Shown piece after piece: positions 50,315-58,121 of a stretch of DNA of 64,000 nt. The stretch covers positions 21,069-85,068 of the forward strand of contig NZ_JBMERP010000007.1 of NCBI RefSeq assembly GCF_049310925.1, given 5' to 3'. The stretch comes from Virgibacillus_F sp049310925 (lineage in GTDB: Bacteria > Bacillota > Bacilli > Bacillales > Amphibacillaceae). Below the pieces are notes generated by a model. That model worked only from the letters and a program-made list of their open reading frames with translations. It was not told the DNA's origin and did not search any database. The first letter of the stretch is position 1. Each line of letters begins with the position of its first letter. A program made the translations under genes and the position numbers.

Positions 50315-50485
50315 AGACGTACGGACTGGACTGAGCCGTAGGAGATAAAGGAAACTCGGCGACCAAAGGAAGCCTATGTTGACTTATCGTACGAAGGCGA
50401 AGGAAGTCTCGCTAGTCTCTGGGGGCTGGAGCTGGACGTGGCTGTTACTGTATGCAAGCTTAACAAAGCAAAATTTTTATATTTT
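50287..50485 (+). repeat. Dispersed repeat, full copy
   Basis: It begins GAACAAAAGCGCAAGCA inside the NhaP gene's last codons, runs through TTGACTTATCGTACGAAGG, and ends at AACAAAGCAAAATTTTTAT. The part from 50366 on is nearly identical to 9471-9585; the first 17 bases equal 41946-41962. No gene inside. The remaining bases up to 50617 contain nothing but the RNase H ribosome site. Confidence 0.8.
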
Positions 50486-50617
50486 CTTAGTGCACGAGGA
50501 AAGAATGATTAAAACATCCTCCTGCTAACAGGCATCACATACTGAAGACTGTTATAATCCAGTCTATAACTTGCACTTATTATAATTTCTTTACTCCCAA
50601 AAAAGGAGCTTAAAACA

Positions 50618-51007
50618 GTGATTGAAGTTTACACAGATGGAGCAACAAAAGGCAATCCTGGAATCAGTGGTGCAGGCATTTATATAAAAGCAGATGGAAA
50701 ACGATATGAACATTCATTTCCTTTAGAGGAGATGTCAAACCACGAAGCTGAATTTCACGCAGTCATCAAAGCATTGGAAATTTGTACTGAGCAGTTTCCA
50801 GGAGAAATACTCTCATTCCGGTCTGATTCGAAGCTCGTAGTGGATGTGATTGAAAAAGACCTCACGAAGAATCAAACCTTTCTCCCATTACTTATAAAAA
50901 TACGAGAAAAGTCAAGTCATTTTCCATATTTTTTCATCAAATGGATACCTGAAAAAAGCAATAACCATGCAGATAAACTAGCAAGGAAAGCAATTTTAGA
51001 AAGATAG
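50618..51007 (+). CDS. RNase HI-like protein (reverse transcriptase-like domain)
   Basis: Cytoplasmic nuclease-fold protein of 129 residues. The four acidic residues of the RNase H active site are all present: Asp7 in YTDGATKGNPG, Glu45 in NHEAEFHAV, Asp70 in FRSDSKLVV, Asp119 in NNHADKLARKA. So it is likely active on RNA in RNA/DNA hybrids. It belongs to the short YpdQ/YpeP-like group that lacks the E. coli basic protrusion. It starts at GTG 50618 after AAAAGGAG. Single gene. Confidence 0.9.
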   Translation: MIEVYTDGATKGNPGISGAGIYIKADGKRYEHSFPLEEMSNHEAEFHAVIKALEICTEQFPGEILSFRSDSKLVVDVIEKDLTKNQTFLPLLIKIREKSSHFPYFFIKWIPEKSNNHADKLARKAILER

Positions 51008-51015
51008 TGTAAAAC

Positions 51016-51056
51016 AAGACATAGGACAAGGATTCCTTATCCTTGTCCTATGTCTT
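51016..51056. terminator. Terminator between RNase H-like gene and convergent genes
   Basis: A perfect 18-bp stem (51016-51033 with 51039-51056) with a five-base loop. It also overlaps the 3' end of the nitroreductase remnant. Confidence 0.85.
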
Positions 51057-51238
51057 ATTTCTGAAACTTACCGTAGTGAACGATTTCTTCTCTCGGAATA
51101 TGCTTTTTAGGCTTTAGTGTTTCATTTGGACACCCTAATCCTAAAATGGTACCGGCACGATGATCGTCAGGTATTTCGAGTAGTTTCCTCACGTGGCTTT
51201 CCCGATTAATTGATTCCTGTTCATCCTCTGAATTACCC
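51055..51238 (-). pseudogene. C-terminal remnant of a nitroreductase-family protein
   Basis: On the minus strand SEDEQESINRESHVRKLLEIPDDHRAGTILGLGCPNETLKPKKHIPREEIVHYGKFQK reads as the last 55-60 residues of an FMN-dependent nitroreductase (SINRE-xHVxELLxIP, LGLGxP and EEIVHYGKF are the family's closing motifs). The N-terminal three quarters with the FMN site are missing, and no ribosome site precedes the fragment. The upstream 15 or so residues overlap the end of the epimerase gene and are not part of the family. Confidence 0.75.
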
Positions 51239-52087
51239 TTACAGATTAACGTGGTCACGCCATTTATGGACAGGTTTCCAGTCAAGTATTTCTTTTGCTT
51301 TTTTATTACTTAACAATGTCTCATAACCTGTTAAAGGCTCACGAAAATCTGTAACACCAGGAAAGCTTGCTGCCATAAGATCTTTACTCTTTATGTCCAT
51401 ACTGGAGTCATCTGCTGCAACATTTAGTGCAACAACACCCAGATTATCCTTTTCAATAGATAAACGATACGCAGATGCAGCATCTCTAGCATCAATATAA
51501 CTCCATACAATAGTCTTTCTAAGCTCTGGTTTGTGAATAAAATCTGGGAAATCCTTGTACATATGTGGGGCAATAACATTTCCAATTCTCAAAGAAACCA
51601 CTTGCATACCCGAACGATTGTGAATCATTTCAGCAGTTTGTTCATTTACTATTTTAGAAAGTCCATAACTATCTTCTGGTAAACGAGGGTGTTCCTCATC
51701 AATTGGTACATATTGAGGCTCTAAATTGCTTTTCGCAAAAACAATTCCATATGACGACTCACTTGATGTAATAACTGCCTTTTTGATACCGAGATTTGAA
51801 GCCGCTTCCAAAATGTTATATGTTGTCATTGTATTGTTTCGGAATGTTACGTCAGCTGGAAACATATATGCTCTTGGAATAGCGGCCAAATGTACCACTG
51901 CATCTGCACCTGCCAATACATCATACGCCTCACCCAGGTTCGTTAAATCTGCAGTAATTGTTTCACAAAGGGGATTTTTCGGCAATTGCTGATCTACATT
52001 CAACACCTCATAACCATGTTGCAAAAATTCTTCAATAACAGAAGGACCTAACAATCCACTTCCACCTGTAATAACTACCTTAGTCAT
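51239..52087 (-). CDS. NAD-dependent epimerase/dehydratase family protein
   Basis: Extended-SDR enzyme of 282 residues. The cofactor loop is ITGGSGLLG (6-14), the Asp that contacts the ribose is in NVDQQ (34-38), the active Ser/Tyr/Lys are in TSSESSYGIVF and EDSYGLSKIVNEQTAE (Tyr and Lys of YGLSK). It may act on a sugar nucleotide or an uronate; the specific substrate is unknown. ATG follows AGAGGTGG. Its C-terminus (EILDWKPVHKWRDHVNL) looks complete and is followed directly by the nitroreductase remnant. Confidence 0.85.
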   Translation of the reverse strand: MTKVVITGGSGLLGPSVIEEFLQHGYEVLNVDQQLPKNPLCETITADLTNLGEAYDVLAGADAVVHLAAIPRAYMFPADVTFRNNTMTTYNILEAASNLGIKKAVITSSESSYGIVFAKSNLEPQYVPIDEEHPRLPEDSYGLSKIVNEQTAEMIHNRSGMQVVSLRIGNVIAPHMYKDFPDFIHKPELRKTIVWSYIDARDAASAYRLSIEKDNLGVVALNVAADDSSMDIKSKDLMAASFPGVTDFREPLTGYETLLSNKKAKEILDWKPVHKWRDHVNL

Positions 52088-52197
52088 TTATTTCCACCTC
52101 TTCTGATTTGTCTACGTTATATTATTTATTATACAGTTTGCAACTGGGATATTAAAACGATTGACATTCGAGTAGGTCCACCACAACTGCAGTAATT

Positions 52198-52226
52198 TTG
52201 ATAATTCAACTACCTACACGTATAAT
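52198..52226 (+). promoter_or_regulatory. Strong sigma-A promoter of the NRDE gene
   Basis: TTGATA (52198-52203), a 17-base spacer, and TATAAT (52221-52226). The start codon is 27 bases beyond, a short leader. Confidence 0.8.
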
Positions 52227-52252
52227 TAATGGAAAAAAGAGGTCTGCTAATT

Positions 52253-53017
52253 ATGTGCTTAATCAATTTCCAGCTTAACAATCATCCTAAATATAAATTA
52301 ATTGTTGCAGCTAATCGCGATGAATTTTACAATCGTCCAACCGCTACTGCACAGTTTTGGAAAGATAACCCAAAAATCCTTGCGGGACGCGATTTACTTC
52401 AAATGGGAACCTGGCTTGGCATAACAAAACAAGGACGTTTTGCAGCATTAACTAATTTTCGTGACCCTGCAGAAAAAACGACTGGCAAGGTCTCACGCGG
52501 AGATATTGTTAAAAGTTATTTAGAGGAAGATGATACTCCTGTAGATTTCCTTGAGAAGTTAAAAAGAAACAAGGATAAATATGCCGGCTTCAATGTACTT
52601 GTTGGAAATTTCGAGAAACTTTTCTACTATAGCAATAACCAGAATGAAATTATGGAAATAAAGGCAGGCACTCACGGGCTAAGCAACCATTTCCTTAACA
52701 CACCATGGCCAAAGGTGGAGAAGGGAAAGAAAATGCTCCGAGAATACGTGAATGGTCAGAATGAGGTCCAACCAGAGAAATTATTTAACATTATTTCCGA
52801 TACTGAAACTGCCTCTGATGATCGATTACCACAGACCGGTATAGATTTGGAACTAGAACGGAAACTATCCTCCCAATTTATCACATCACCCAATTACGGG
52901 ACCCGCTCCTCCACTGTCTTGTTAGTTGATCAGGATAATCAGGTAACCTTTGTAGAGCGGACATATGAAGGTGGGAAGTTTTTGAAAGATAGTCGGTTTG
53001 AATTTCGGGTGGGGTAA
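52253..53017 (+). CDS. NRDE-family protein (TANGO2-like)
   Basis: Cytoplasmic protein of 254 residues. It begins MCLINFQ, with Cys2 in the place of an N-terminal nucleophile, followed by LIVAANRDEFYNRPT (the NRDE motif), GRDLLQMGTWLGI and RFAALTNFRDP. The ending YGTRSSTVLLVDQDNQVTFVERTYEGG also matches TANGO2. I chose ATG 52253 with AGAGG 10 bases upstream; the earlier GTG/ATG lies before that site. The biochemical function of bacterial members is not known. Confidence 0.9.
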   Translation: MCLINFQLNNHPKYKLIVAANRDEFYNRPTATAQFWKDNPKILAGRDLLQMGTWLGITKQGRFAALTNFRDPAEKTTGKVSRGDIVKSYLEEDDTPVDFLEKLKRNKDKYAGFNVLVGNFEKLFYYSNNQNEIMEIKAGTHGLSNHFLNTPWPKVEKGKKMLREYVNGQNEVQPEKLFNIISDTETASDDRLPQTGIDLELERKLSSQFITSPNYGTRSSTVLLVDQDNQVTFVERTYEGGKFLKDSRFEFRVG

Positions 53018-53126
53018 GAGAGGTTAAAAGGTTTATATTACTATTTGTTGAGAGTTCATTTAAATCTAGAAATCGAGAGTCGTAAAAAAAATCCTACTTT
53101 TGTTATGTCTTAGATAGATACCAAAA

Positions 53127-53167
53127 AAAACTGCCATCACGCCAAGTTCTCAGCGTGACAGCAGTTT
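53127..53167 (-). terminator. Terminator after the small lipoprotein gene
   Basis: AAAACTGC...CACGC pairs with GCGTG...GCAGTTTT; on the minus strand it ends in eight T. It starts 40 bases past the lipoprotein stop. Confidence 0.8.
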
Positions 53168-53205
53168 TCTTTCATTTGTTATCTAATTAATGTTGATTAT
53201 GGACT

Positions 53206-53436
53206 TTACTCTAGCAATCCATTCTCTTCAGCCCATAGGTTTAATTCTTCCTCATCGACGTAACCATTTTCTTCTGCCCATGTGTTCAATTCTTCCTCAG
53301 TATAGAATTGTCCTGCTTCATCATTAGTAAGGAACTCATCTTCGCTAGCCCCAGTTTCCTCCGAACAACCAGCTAAAATCCCTAGTGATAATGCTGCAAT
53401 TCCTGTTACTTTTACTACATTCTTTTTAAGCTTCAT
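53206..53436 (-). CDS. Small lipoprotein with two EEELNxWAEENG repeats
   Basis: The protein has 76 residues. Signal MKLKKNVVKVTGIAALSLGILAGCSEE, lipobox LAGC with Cys at 24. After an acidic linker come two copies of the same 15-residue unit: EEELNTWAEENGYVD and EEELNLWAEENGLLE. The mature part is highly acidic with no basic residues, as seen in halotolerant bacteria. The family is not recognised. ATG follows GAAAGGAGC. Single gene with its own terminator. Confidence 0.75.
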   Translation of the reverse strand: MKLKKNVVKVTGIAALSLGILAGCSEETGASEDEFLTNDEAGQFYTEEELNTWAEENGYVDEEELNLWAEENGLLE

Positions 53437-53564
53437 GCTTATATGCTCCTTTCCTCTAATTGTTATTTTGTCTTATATTATTCTATTACCAGATTATTTT
53501 TCTTCTAAACTACTAATTTTATATAATTTTAATAATGTATATATTTCAGCTTTAAACTTAACAA

Positions 53565-53592
53565 ACGCAATCCCCCATTCCAGGAACTGCGC
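53565..53592 (-). terminator. Hairpin after the amino-acid ABC operon
   Basis: GCGCAGTTCCTGG...CCCCCATT...TGCG can fold imperfectly on the minus strand, 22 bases beyond the ATPase stop. The sequence CCCC-ATTCCAGGA-CTGCGCTT is closely related to 58060-58087, which ends another operon. Confidence 0.5.
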
Positions 53593-53613
53593 TTCAACCA
53601 ACGAACTTGTGTC

Positions 53614-54366
53614 TTATTTACTTACATCTCTTAGGAACCGCTTCGTTCTTTCTTCTTTAGGATGATTAAATATCTGATCAGAAGTTCCCTCCTCGACAAT
53701 CATACCTTCATCCATAAAAATAACCCGGTCAGCAACATCTTTTGCGAATCCCATTTCATGTGTTACAACAACCATCGTCATACCTTCTTTTGCTAATTGT
53801 TTCATAACTAAGAGAACTTCGCGTACTAATTCTGGATCCAAAGCTGAGGTTGGTTCATCATACAGCATCACCATTGGTTCCATAGAAAGCGCTCTGGCTA
53901 TTGCAACCCGCTGTTGTTGCCCACCTGAAAGTTTAGCTGGATAATGGTCCATCCTGTCTCCTAAACCTACTTTCTCGAGCAACTCTATAGCTTTTTCCTT
54001 CGCTATACTCTTGTCTGTTTTTTTTATTACAATTGGACCTTCCATTACGTTTTCAAGGGCAGTTTTGTGTGGAAACAAATTAAACTGTTGAAATACAAAG
54101 CCTGTGTTTTGACGTAATTCCCTTATTGATGACTTCCTTTTTTTACTTGCCTTTAAATCTGCTTTAACTTCAGTTTTTCCAAGCCTGATAATACCCATAT
54201 CTGGCTCTTCTAAAAATGTTATACATCGCAGTAATGTTGATTTACCAGAACCACTTGGCCCCATTATGACAACAACTTCGCTTTTATCAACGGTAAGGTT
54301 AATGTCCTGTAACACAACATTTTTATCGAAAGTCTTTTTTATGTTCTGGACGCTTACTATCTCCAT
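53614..54366 (-). CDS. Polar amino-acid ABC transporter ATPase, GlnQ-like
   Basis: ATPase of 250 residues. GPSGSGKST (Walker A, about 36-44), FVFQQFNLFPH (Q-loop), KLSGGQQQRVAIARAL (signature) and VMLYDEPTSALD (Walker B, about 165-176) are the PAAT-family forms. Last gene in the operon (receptor, dehydrogenase, permease, ATPase), 48 bases after the permease. ATG follows TTAGGAGGT. It imports an amino acid; lysine or another basic or related one is favoured by the embedded dehydrogenase. Confidence 0.92.
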   Translation of the reverse strand: MEIVSVQNIKKTFDKNVVLQDINLTVDKSEVVVIMGPSGSGKSTLLRCITFLEEPDMGIIRLGKTEVKADLKASKKRKSSIRELRQNTGFVFQQFNLFPHKTALENVMEGPIVIKKTDKSIAKEKAIELLEKVGLGDRMDHYPAKLSGGQQQRVAIARALSMEPMVMLYDEPTSALDPELVREVLLVMKQLAKEGMTMVVVTHEMGFAKDVADRVIFMDEGMIVEEGTSDQIFNHPKEERTKRFLRDVSK

Positions 54367-54414
54367 ATCGTTAACCTCCTAACGGCATTCAAGAGTGGAA
54401 TAAATGGCAAGTTT

Positions 54415-55068
54415 TTAAACAACATGTCGTGAAGTCCGCTTCTCCATCCGATCCAGTAACACAGTGAAAAATGTTATAACAACCCAATAGATAGCAGCTG
54501 CAATTAAATAAATTGTCAAAGGTTCAAACGTTTTAGCAATAATTAATGTAGACATTTGCAGTAGTTCAGTCACTGTTATAACAGATACCAACGAAGTATC
54601 TTTTATTAGAGTTATGTACGTGTTTGACAGTGTTGGAATAGCTATACGAATACTCTGTGGTAAAATGATCCGCCTCATTGCCTGGCCATAAGTCATACCC
54701 ATAGACACCGCAGCTTCCATCTGTCCTTTATCGACTGCCAATATTGCAGCACGAAAGGATTCAGATAAATAGGAACCTGCATTTAAGCTTAACGCTAATA
54801 TACTCCATGAAATCGGATCCATAACAATATCTATTTGAGGTAACCCATAGTAAATAACAAATATTTGAACCAATAGAGGAGTTCCACGAAATATCGATAT
54901 ATAGACCGATGCAATCGCTTTTAATAGTTTTATTTTTGAAATCCTTGCTAGCGCTGAAAAAAAGCCCAAAATTAAAGCGAATACTACCGAAACTACAGCT
55001 AACATAATCGTTACAAGCGTAGCATTTAATAGTGGTGGTAATGATTCAAAAATGATTGAAAAATCCAT
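54415..55068 (-). CDS. Polar amino-acid ABC transporter permease, HisM family
   Basis: Membrane subunit of 217 residues from ATG 55068, nine bases after GGAGGG. The N-terminal ATLVTIMLAVVSVVFALILGFFSALARIS and RGTPLLVQIFVIYYGLPQ are family hallmarks, and the EAA loop is MEAAVSMGMTYGQAMRRIILPQSIRIAIP. About five membrane segments. It lies 42 bases after the dehydrogenase gene. Confidence 0.92.
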   Translation of the reverse strand: MDFSIIFESLPPLLNATLVTIMLAVVSVVFALILGFFSALARISKIKLLKAIASVYISIFRGTPLLVQIFVIYYGLPQIDIVMDPISWSILALSLNAGSYLSESFRAAILAVDKGQMEAAVSMGMTYGQAMRRIILPQSIRIAIPTLSNTYITLIKDTSLVSVITVTELLQMSTLIIAKTFEPLTIYLIAAAIYWVVITFFTVLLDRMEKRTSRHVV

Positions 55069-55110
55069 GAAATAACCCTCCATCGAATTTTTTGCTTAAA
55101 GCGCAACGAT

Positions 55111-56262
55111 CTAGCTTGATTCCTGCTTGTAGTTAATTTCAATGCCATTTTTACTTAATTCTTCAATGAAAGGATTAAATCGATCACCAACAATTATATT
55201 TTCAACCGGAACTATTCCGGTTTCCGTGACTTTCTTGTTTAAAATCCAAGTAGCCAATAACATAGCTGGGATCGCTGTAGTTTTTGCCATTGAAGTTATA
55301 TTACGGTTGTGATCGTAGAAATCAATCATTTCCCATGTATGCGTTATGTTTTGTCCATCTTTTTTACCTTTTGTTACGACACGCAAAACTGTTATATCTT
55401 CGTTTGAATCGCCACGAAGCTTTGGTTCGAGTACTTTTTCAGTTACCTTCCTTGGACTTACTAATTTTCCATCAATCTCAATGGCTTCTTCTTCAAAAAA
55501 TCCTAGTTCGGCAAGTACAGACATTTTGCTCCAATGACCAGAGTACCTGACTGTTTTCTCATAAAGCTTTTTCACCTTATCCTTAAGTGTGTATGCAGTA
55601 CTATGTGCATCTGTTATGACAACTTCACATTCTCCGACGGGACTCGGGAAATTCATTGTTTCAAGCCCCGATAAAGCAGGCAATGTAATTAGTTCACCGT
55701 TCTCAACTGCTTTTGCAGGTCTAGTATAAAGACCCATCACGCTTTCCAATCGAAAGACCACCTGATACCACAATGGAGGTAGTGGGTGTCTCGGTATCCC
55801 TCCACAAATCATTACTGCCTCATCCGTCTCATCTAACAATTCAATTCCTTGTGCTGCTAAAAAATTCGTTATACCAGGGGCTACACCACACCCCGGTACA
55901 ACAACTATTCCTGCTTCTTTAGCAAGTCCGTCCAACTCCATCTTCTCTTCAAATTTTGACCCAACCAAATCTACTAAACTACATTTAGCAGCAATTGCAG
56001 CATGAATGGCAGGCAAGCTTAAGGAATGTGGCAAACATGCGATTGCTACATCAGCATTTTTTAACACCTCAACAATGTCTTCTTCTCTTTGCAAGTTAGT
56101 TAACTTCCCGACCACTTTATCATTGTCTGCAATAGCTAAACACCTAGTAATACTTTCACTAAAACCATCAACTGCAGTTACTTTTGTAATATTTTCATAC
56201 TTAACAAGTTCTCGAACGACAGTTGTACCAATCATTCCAGTTCCTAAAACAACAACTTCCAT
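55111..56262 (-). CDS. Saccharopine dehydrogenase family enzyme, lysine 6-dehydrogenase-like
   Basis: NAD(P)-dependent oxidoreductase of 383 residues. Cofactor loop GTGMIGTTV is at 7-15. VPGCGVAPGITNFLAAQG and CGGIPRHPLPPLWYQVVFRLESVMGLYTRPAKAVENGE are the blocks shared by bacterial lysine 6-dehydrogenases and saccharopine dehydrogenases. No second (LOR) domain is present. It sits between an amino-acid receptor and its permease, so the imported amino acid is its likely substrate. Lysine to aminoadipate semialdehyde is my favoured reaction, inferred. ATG follows TTGGGAGGT. Confidence 0.8.
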   Translation of the reverse strand: MEVVVLGTGMIGTTVVRELVKYENITKVTAVDGFSESITRCLAIADNDKVVGKLTNLQREEDIVEVLKNADVAIACLPHSLSLPAIHAAIAAKCSLVDLVGSKFEEKMELDGLAKEAGIVVVPGCGVAPGITNFLAAQGIELLDETDEAVMICGGIPRHPLPPLWYQVVFRLESVMGLYTRPAKAVENGELITLPALSGLETMNFPSPVGECEVVITDAHSTAYTLKDKVKKLYEKTVRYSGHWSKMSVLAELGFFEEEAIEIDGKLVSPRKVTEKVLEPKLRGDSNEDITVLRVVTKGKKDGQNITHTWEMIDFYDHNRNITSMAKTTAIPAMLLATWILNKKVTETGIVPVENIIVGDRFNPFIEELSKNGIEINYKQESS

Positions 56263-56283
56263 AAGCTATACCTCCCAAAAATG

Positions 56284-57102
56284 TTATTTTACCAACGGTT
56301 CTGAATTAAACCATTCCTTGTAAATTTCTTCGTATGTGCCATCCTCAATCATCTCAGCAAGCGTTTCATTTAACTTAGCAACAAATTCAGGGCTATCCTT
56401 TTTTACAGCCATACCAATCTCATCTTTATTGACAACATCGCTTGCTATTTTAATTGGGAGGCCTTCTTCTTTTATGTTGTAGCTCATTAACAATTGATCA
56501 TTAATAATTACATCCAGTCTCCCATTAATTAAATCCTGAATATAGTCAGTAACGGCTTTGTAAAGGACGACTTCTGCTCCTTCAACACTATTCGCAACCT
56601 CCTCAAAGGTTGTACCTCCACCAACTCCAACTTTTTTCCCTTTGATATCCTCTAACTCACTAATGCCAGTTGCATCTTCCCTTGTAATTAAAACTGAACC
56701 AGTAACTACATATGGGTCAGTAAAATCAACACTTTTCTTCCGTTCTTCCGTTACAGTCATTTGGCCAATAATGACATCAAATTTATCTGCTTTAAGACCA
56801 CCAATCAGACTATCCCACTTAGTAGCAATAAATTCAGCTTCAACACCGAGTCTGCTTGCTAACTCATTAGCTATATCGACATCAAATCCTGCAAATTCAT
56901 TTTCATCATTTAAGTAATTAAAAGGTTGATAGGTTCCTTCAAATCCCACCCGTAATACACCCGATTCCTCTACCGTGGAAAGAACAGTATCCTCTGTATT
57001 TTCTTTATTCTCTTTATCCCCACTGGTCTCTTGACTATCACCACACGCTGAAATTACTAACATAAGAAGTAAAATGACGGTTATTTGATAAAAACGTTTC
57101 AT
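56284..57102 (-). CDS. Amino-acid ABC transporter substrate-binding lipoprotein (family 3)
   Basis: Extracellular receptor of 272 residues from ATG 57102, six bases after GGAGGG. Signal MKRFYQITVILLLMLVISAC with lipobox ISAC, Cys at 20. The SBP_bac_3 fold shows GVLRVGFEGTYQPFNYLNDENEFAGFDVDIANELASRLG and KKSVDFTDPYVVTGSVLITRED. A cre-like site lies 27 bases before its start. It is the first gene of a four-gene operon. Substrate inferred to be a lysine-like amino acid. Confidence 0.9.
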   Translation of the reverse strand: MKRFYQITVILLLMLVISACGDSQETSGDKENKENTEDTVLSTVEESGVLRVGFEGTYQPFNYLNDENEFAGFDVDIANELASRLGVEAEFIATKWDSLIGGLKADKFDVIIGQMTVTEERKKSVDFTDPYVVTGSVLITREDATGISELEDIKGKKVGVGGGTTFEEVANSVEGAEVVLYKAVTDYIQDLINGRLDVIINDQLLMSYNIKEEGLPIKIASDVVNKDEIGMAVKKDSPEFVAKLNETLAEMIEDGTYEEIYKEWFNSEPLVK

Positions 57103-57128
57103 TTTCTCACCCTCCAAATTTCATTTTT

Positions 57129-57142
57129 TGACAGCGCTTACA
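57129..57142 (-). promoter_or_regulatory. Cre site upstream of the amino-acid ABC operon
   Basis: On the minus strand TGTAAGCGCTGTCA matches the CcpA consensus WTGNAANCGNWNNCW from its TG onward. It lies 27 bases before the receptor start codon. Expected effect: repression by preferred sugars. Confidence 0.55.
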
Positions 57143-57309
57143 TAAAAGAGCGATTGCCTTTCCTCCTTATTTTTAATTGCTCTTTTTTTGTTTTGTTGCT
57201 CAATATTGTAGTACAATGTAATAGTAGTGTATACTCAACTCTAAAAGTTGTCAATATATTTTTAATCTTAAGAATTTAATCAGACAATTTAATTTAAGGG
57301 GGATTTAAA

Positions 57310-57996
57310 ATAGGAAAAAAAGAGTCAATAAAACTAATTATCTATAACCAATTAAAAGCAGCTATTCTAACAAGACAACTTCCACCAGGAAATCAATTAG
57401 TTGAAAATACAATTTCTGAAAGATTAAATGTAAGTAGAACACCGATTAGAAGTGCAATAACTCTGTTAGCAGATGAAGGATTGGTTGATATTGTCCCTAA
57501 CAAAGGTGCCTTTGTTACAAACCCATCAAGAAATGAAATTATACAAGCTTACGATTTAAGGAAAAATTTAGAAATTATGGCAGCTGAGAGGTCGATTAAT
57601 AACCTAAGCGAGACTGACTATATGGAACTGAAGAATACTGTTAAGAAAGAAAAAGAAGCTTTAATTAACAAAAATATGATGGGCTATTTAAAGGAAAATG
57701 AAAACTTTCATATGATTTTCTCTAGGAAATGTGATAATAGGTTTTTAACTGAATATATTGAGAAGCTTATTAAACAAACATCTATTTATCTAATTCTTTT
57801 TGATGTTTATTTCGAAGATTCCTCATCGCAACCATATGGGTTTAAAGAACACTTTGAAATAATAGAGTTATTCCAACAAAAAGATCTTGATCAGTTAAAA
57901 ACTTGCCTTACAGACCATTTTGATCACGCAATTAATAACCTTAACATTCCTAAAGAATATAAAAATCTAGCTTCAATATTTGAAACAAACTTATAA
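57310..57996 (+). CDS. GntR-family (FadR/FCD) transcriptional regulator with apparent ATA start
   Basis: DNA-binding repressor of 228 residues: winged helix (SIKLIIYNQLKAAILTRQLPPGNQLVENTISERLNVSRTPIRSAITLLADEGLVDIVPNKGAFV, about 6-68) and an FCD ligand domain (about 75-215). The reading frame back from the helix holds no ATG, GTG or TTG; it is closed by TAA at 57295. AAGGGGG at 57296-57302 is followed after seven bases by ATA GGA AAA AAA, so ATA at 57310 is the best start. A start at TTG 57481 would remove the DNA-binding domain and has no ribosome site. It diverges from the amino-acid ABC operon, which it probably controls. Confidence 0.75.
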   Translation: MGKKESIKLIIYNQLKAAILTRQLPPGNQLVENTISERLNVSRTPIRSAITLLADEGLVDIVPNKGAFVTNPSRNEIIQAYDLRKNLEIMAAERSINNLSETDYMELKNTVKKEKEALINKNMMGYLKENENFHMIFSRKCDNRFLTEYIEKLIKQTSIYLILFDVYFEDSSSQPYGFKEHFEIIELFQQKDLDQLKTCLTDHFDHAINNLNIPKEYKNLASIFETNL

Positions 57997-58059
57997 GTGG
58001 TACATTCCCCAGTAAAGGTAAAACGGGGATATGTCCTCTATTGTTAAACACACAATAAG

Positions 58060-58092
58060 CGCAGCCCCCAATCCAGGAGCTGCGCTTTACAT
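58060..58092 (-). terminator. Terminator after gntP
   Basis: On the minus strand AAGCGCAGCTCC pairs with GGGGGCTGCGCTT around TGGATT and is followed by ATTGTG. Located 30-60 bases past the GntP stop. A related sequence is at 53565-53592. Confidence 0.65.
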
Positions 58093-58121
58093 TAATAACT
58101 TAATCATAAAAACTGTCTCTT

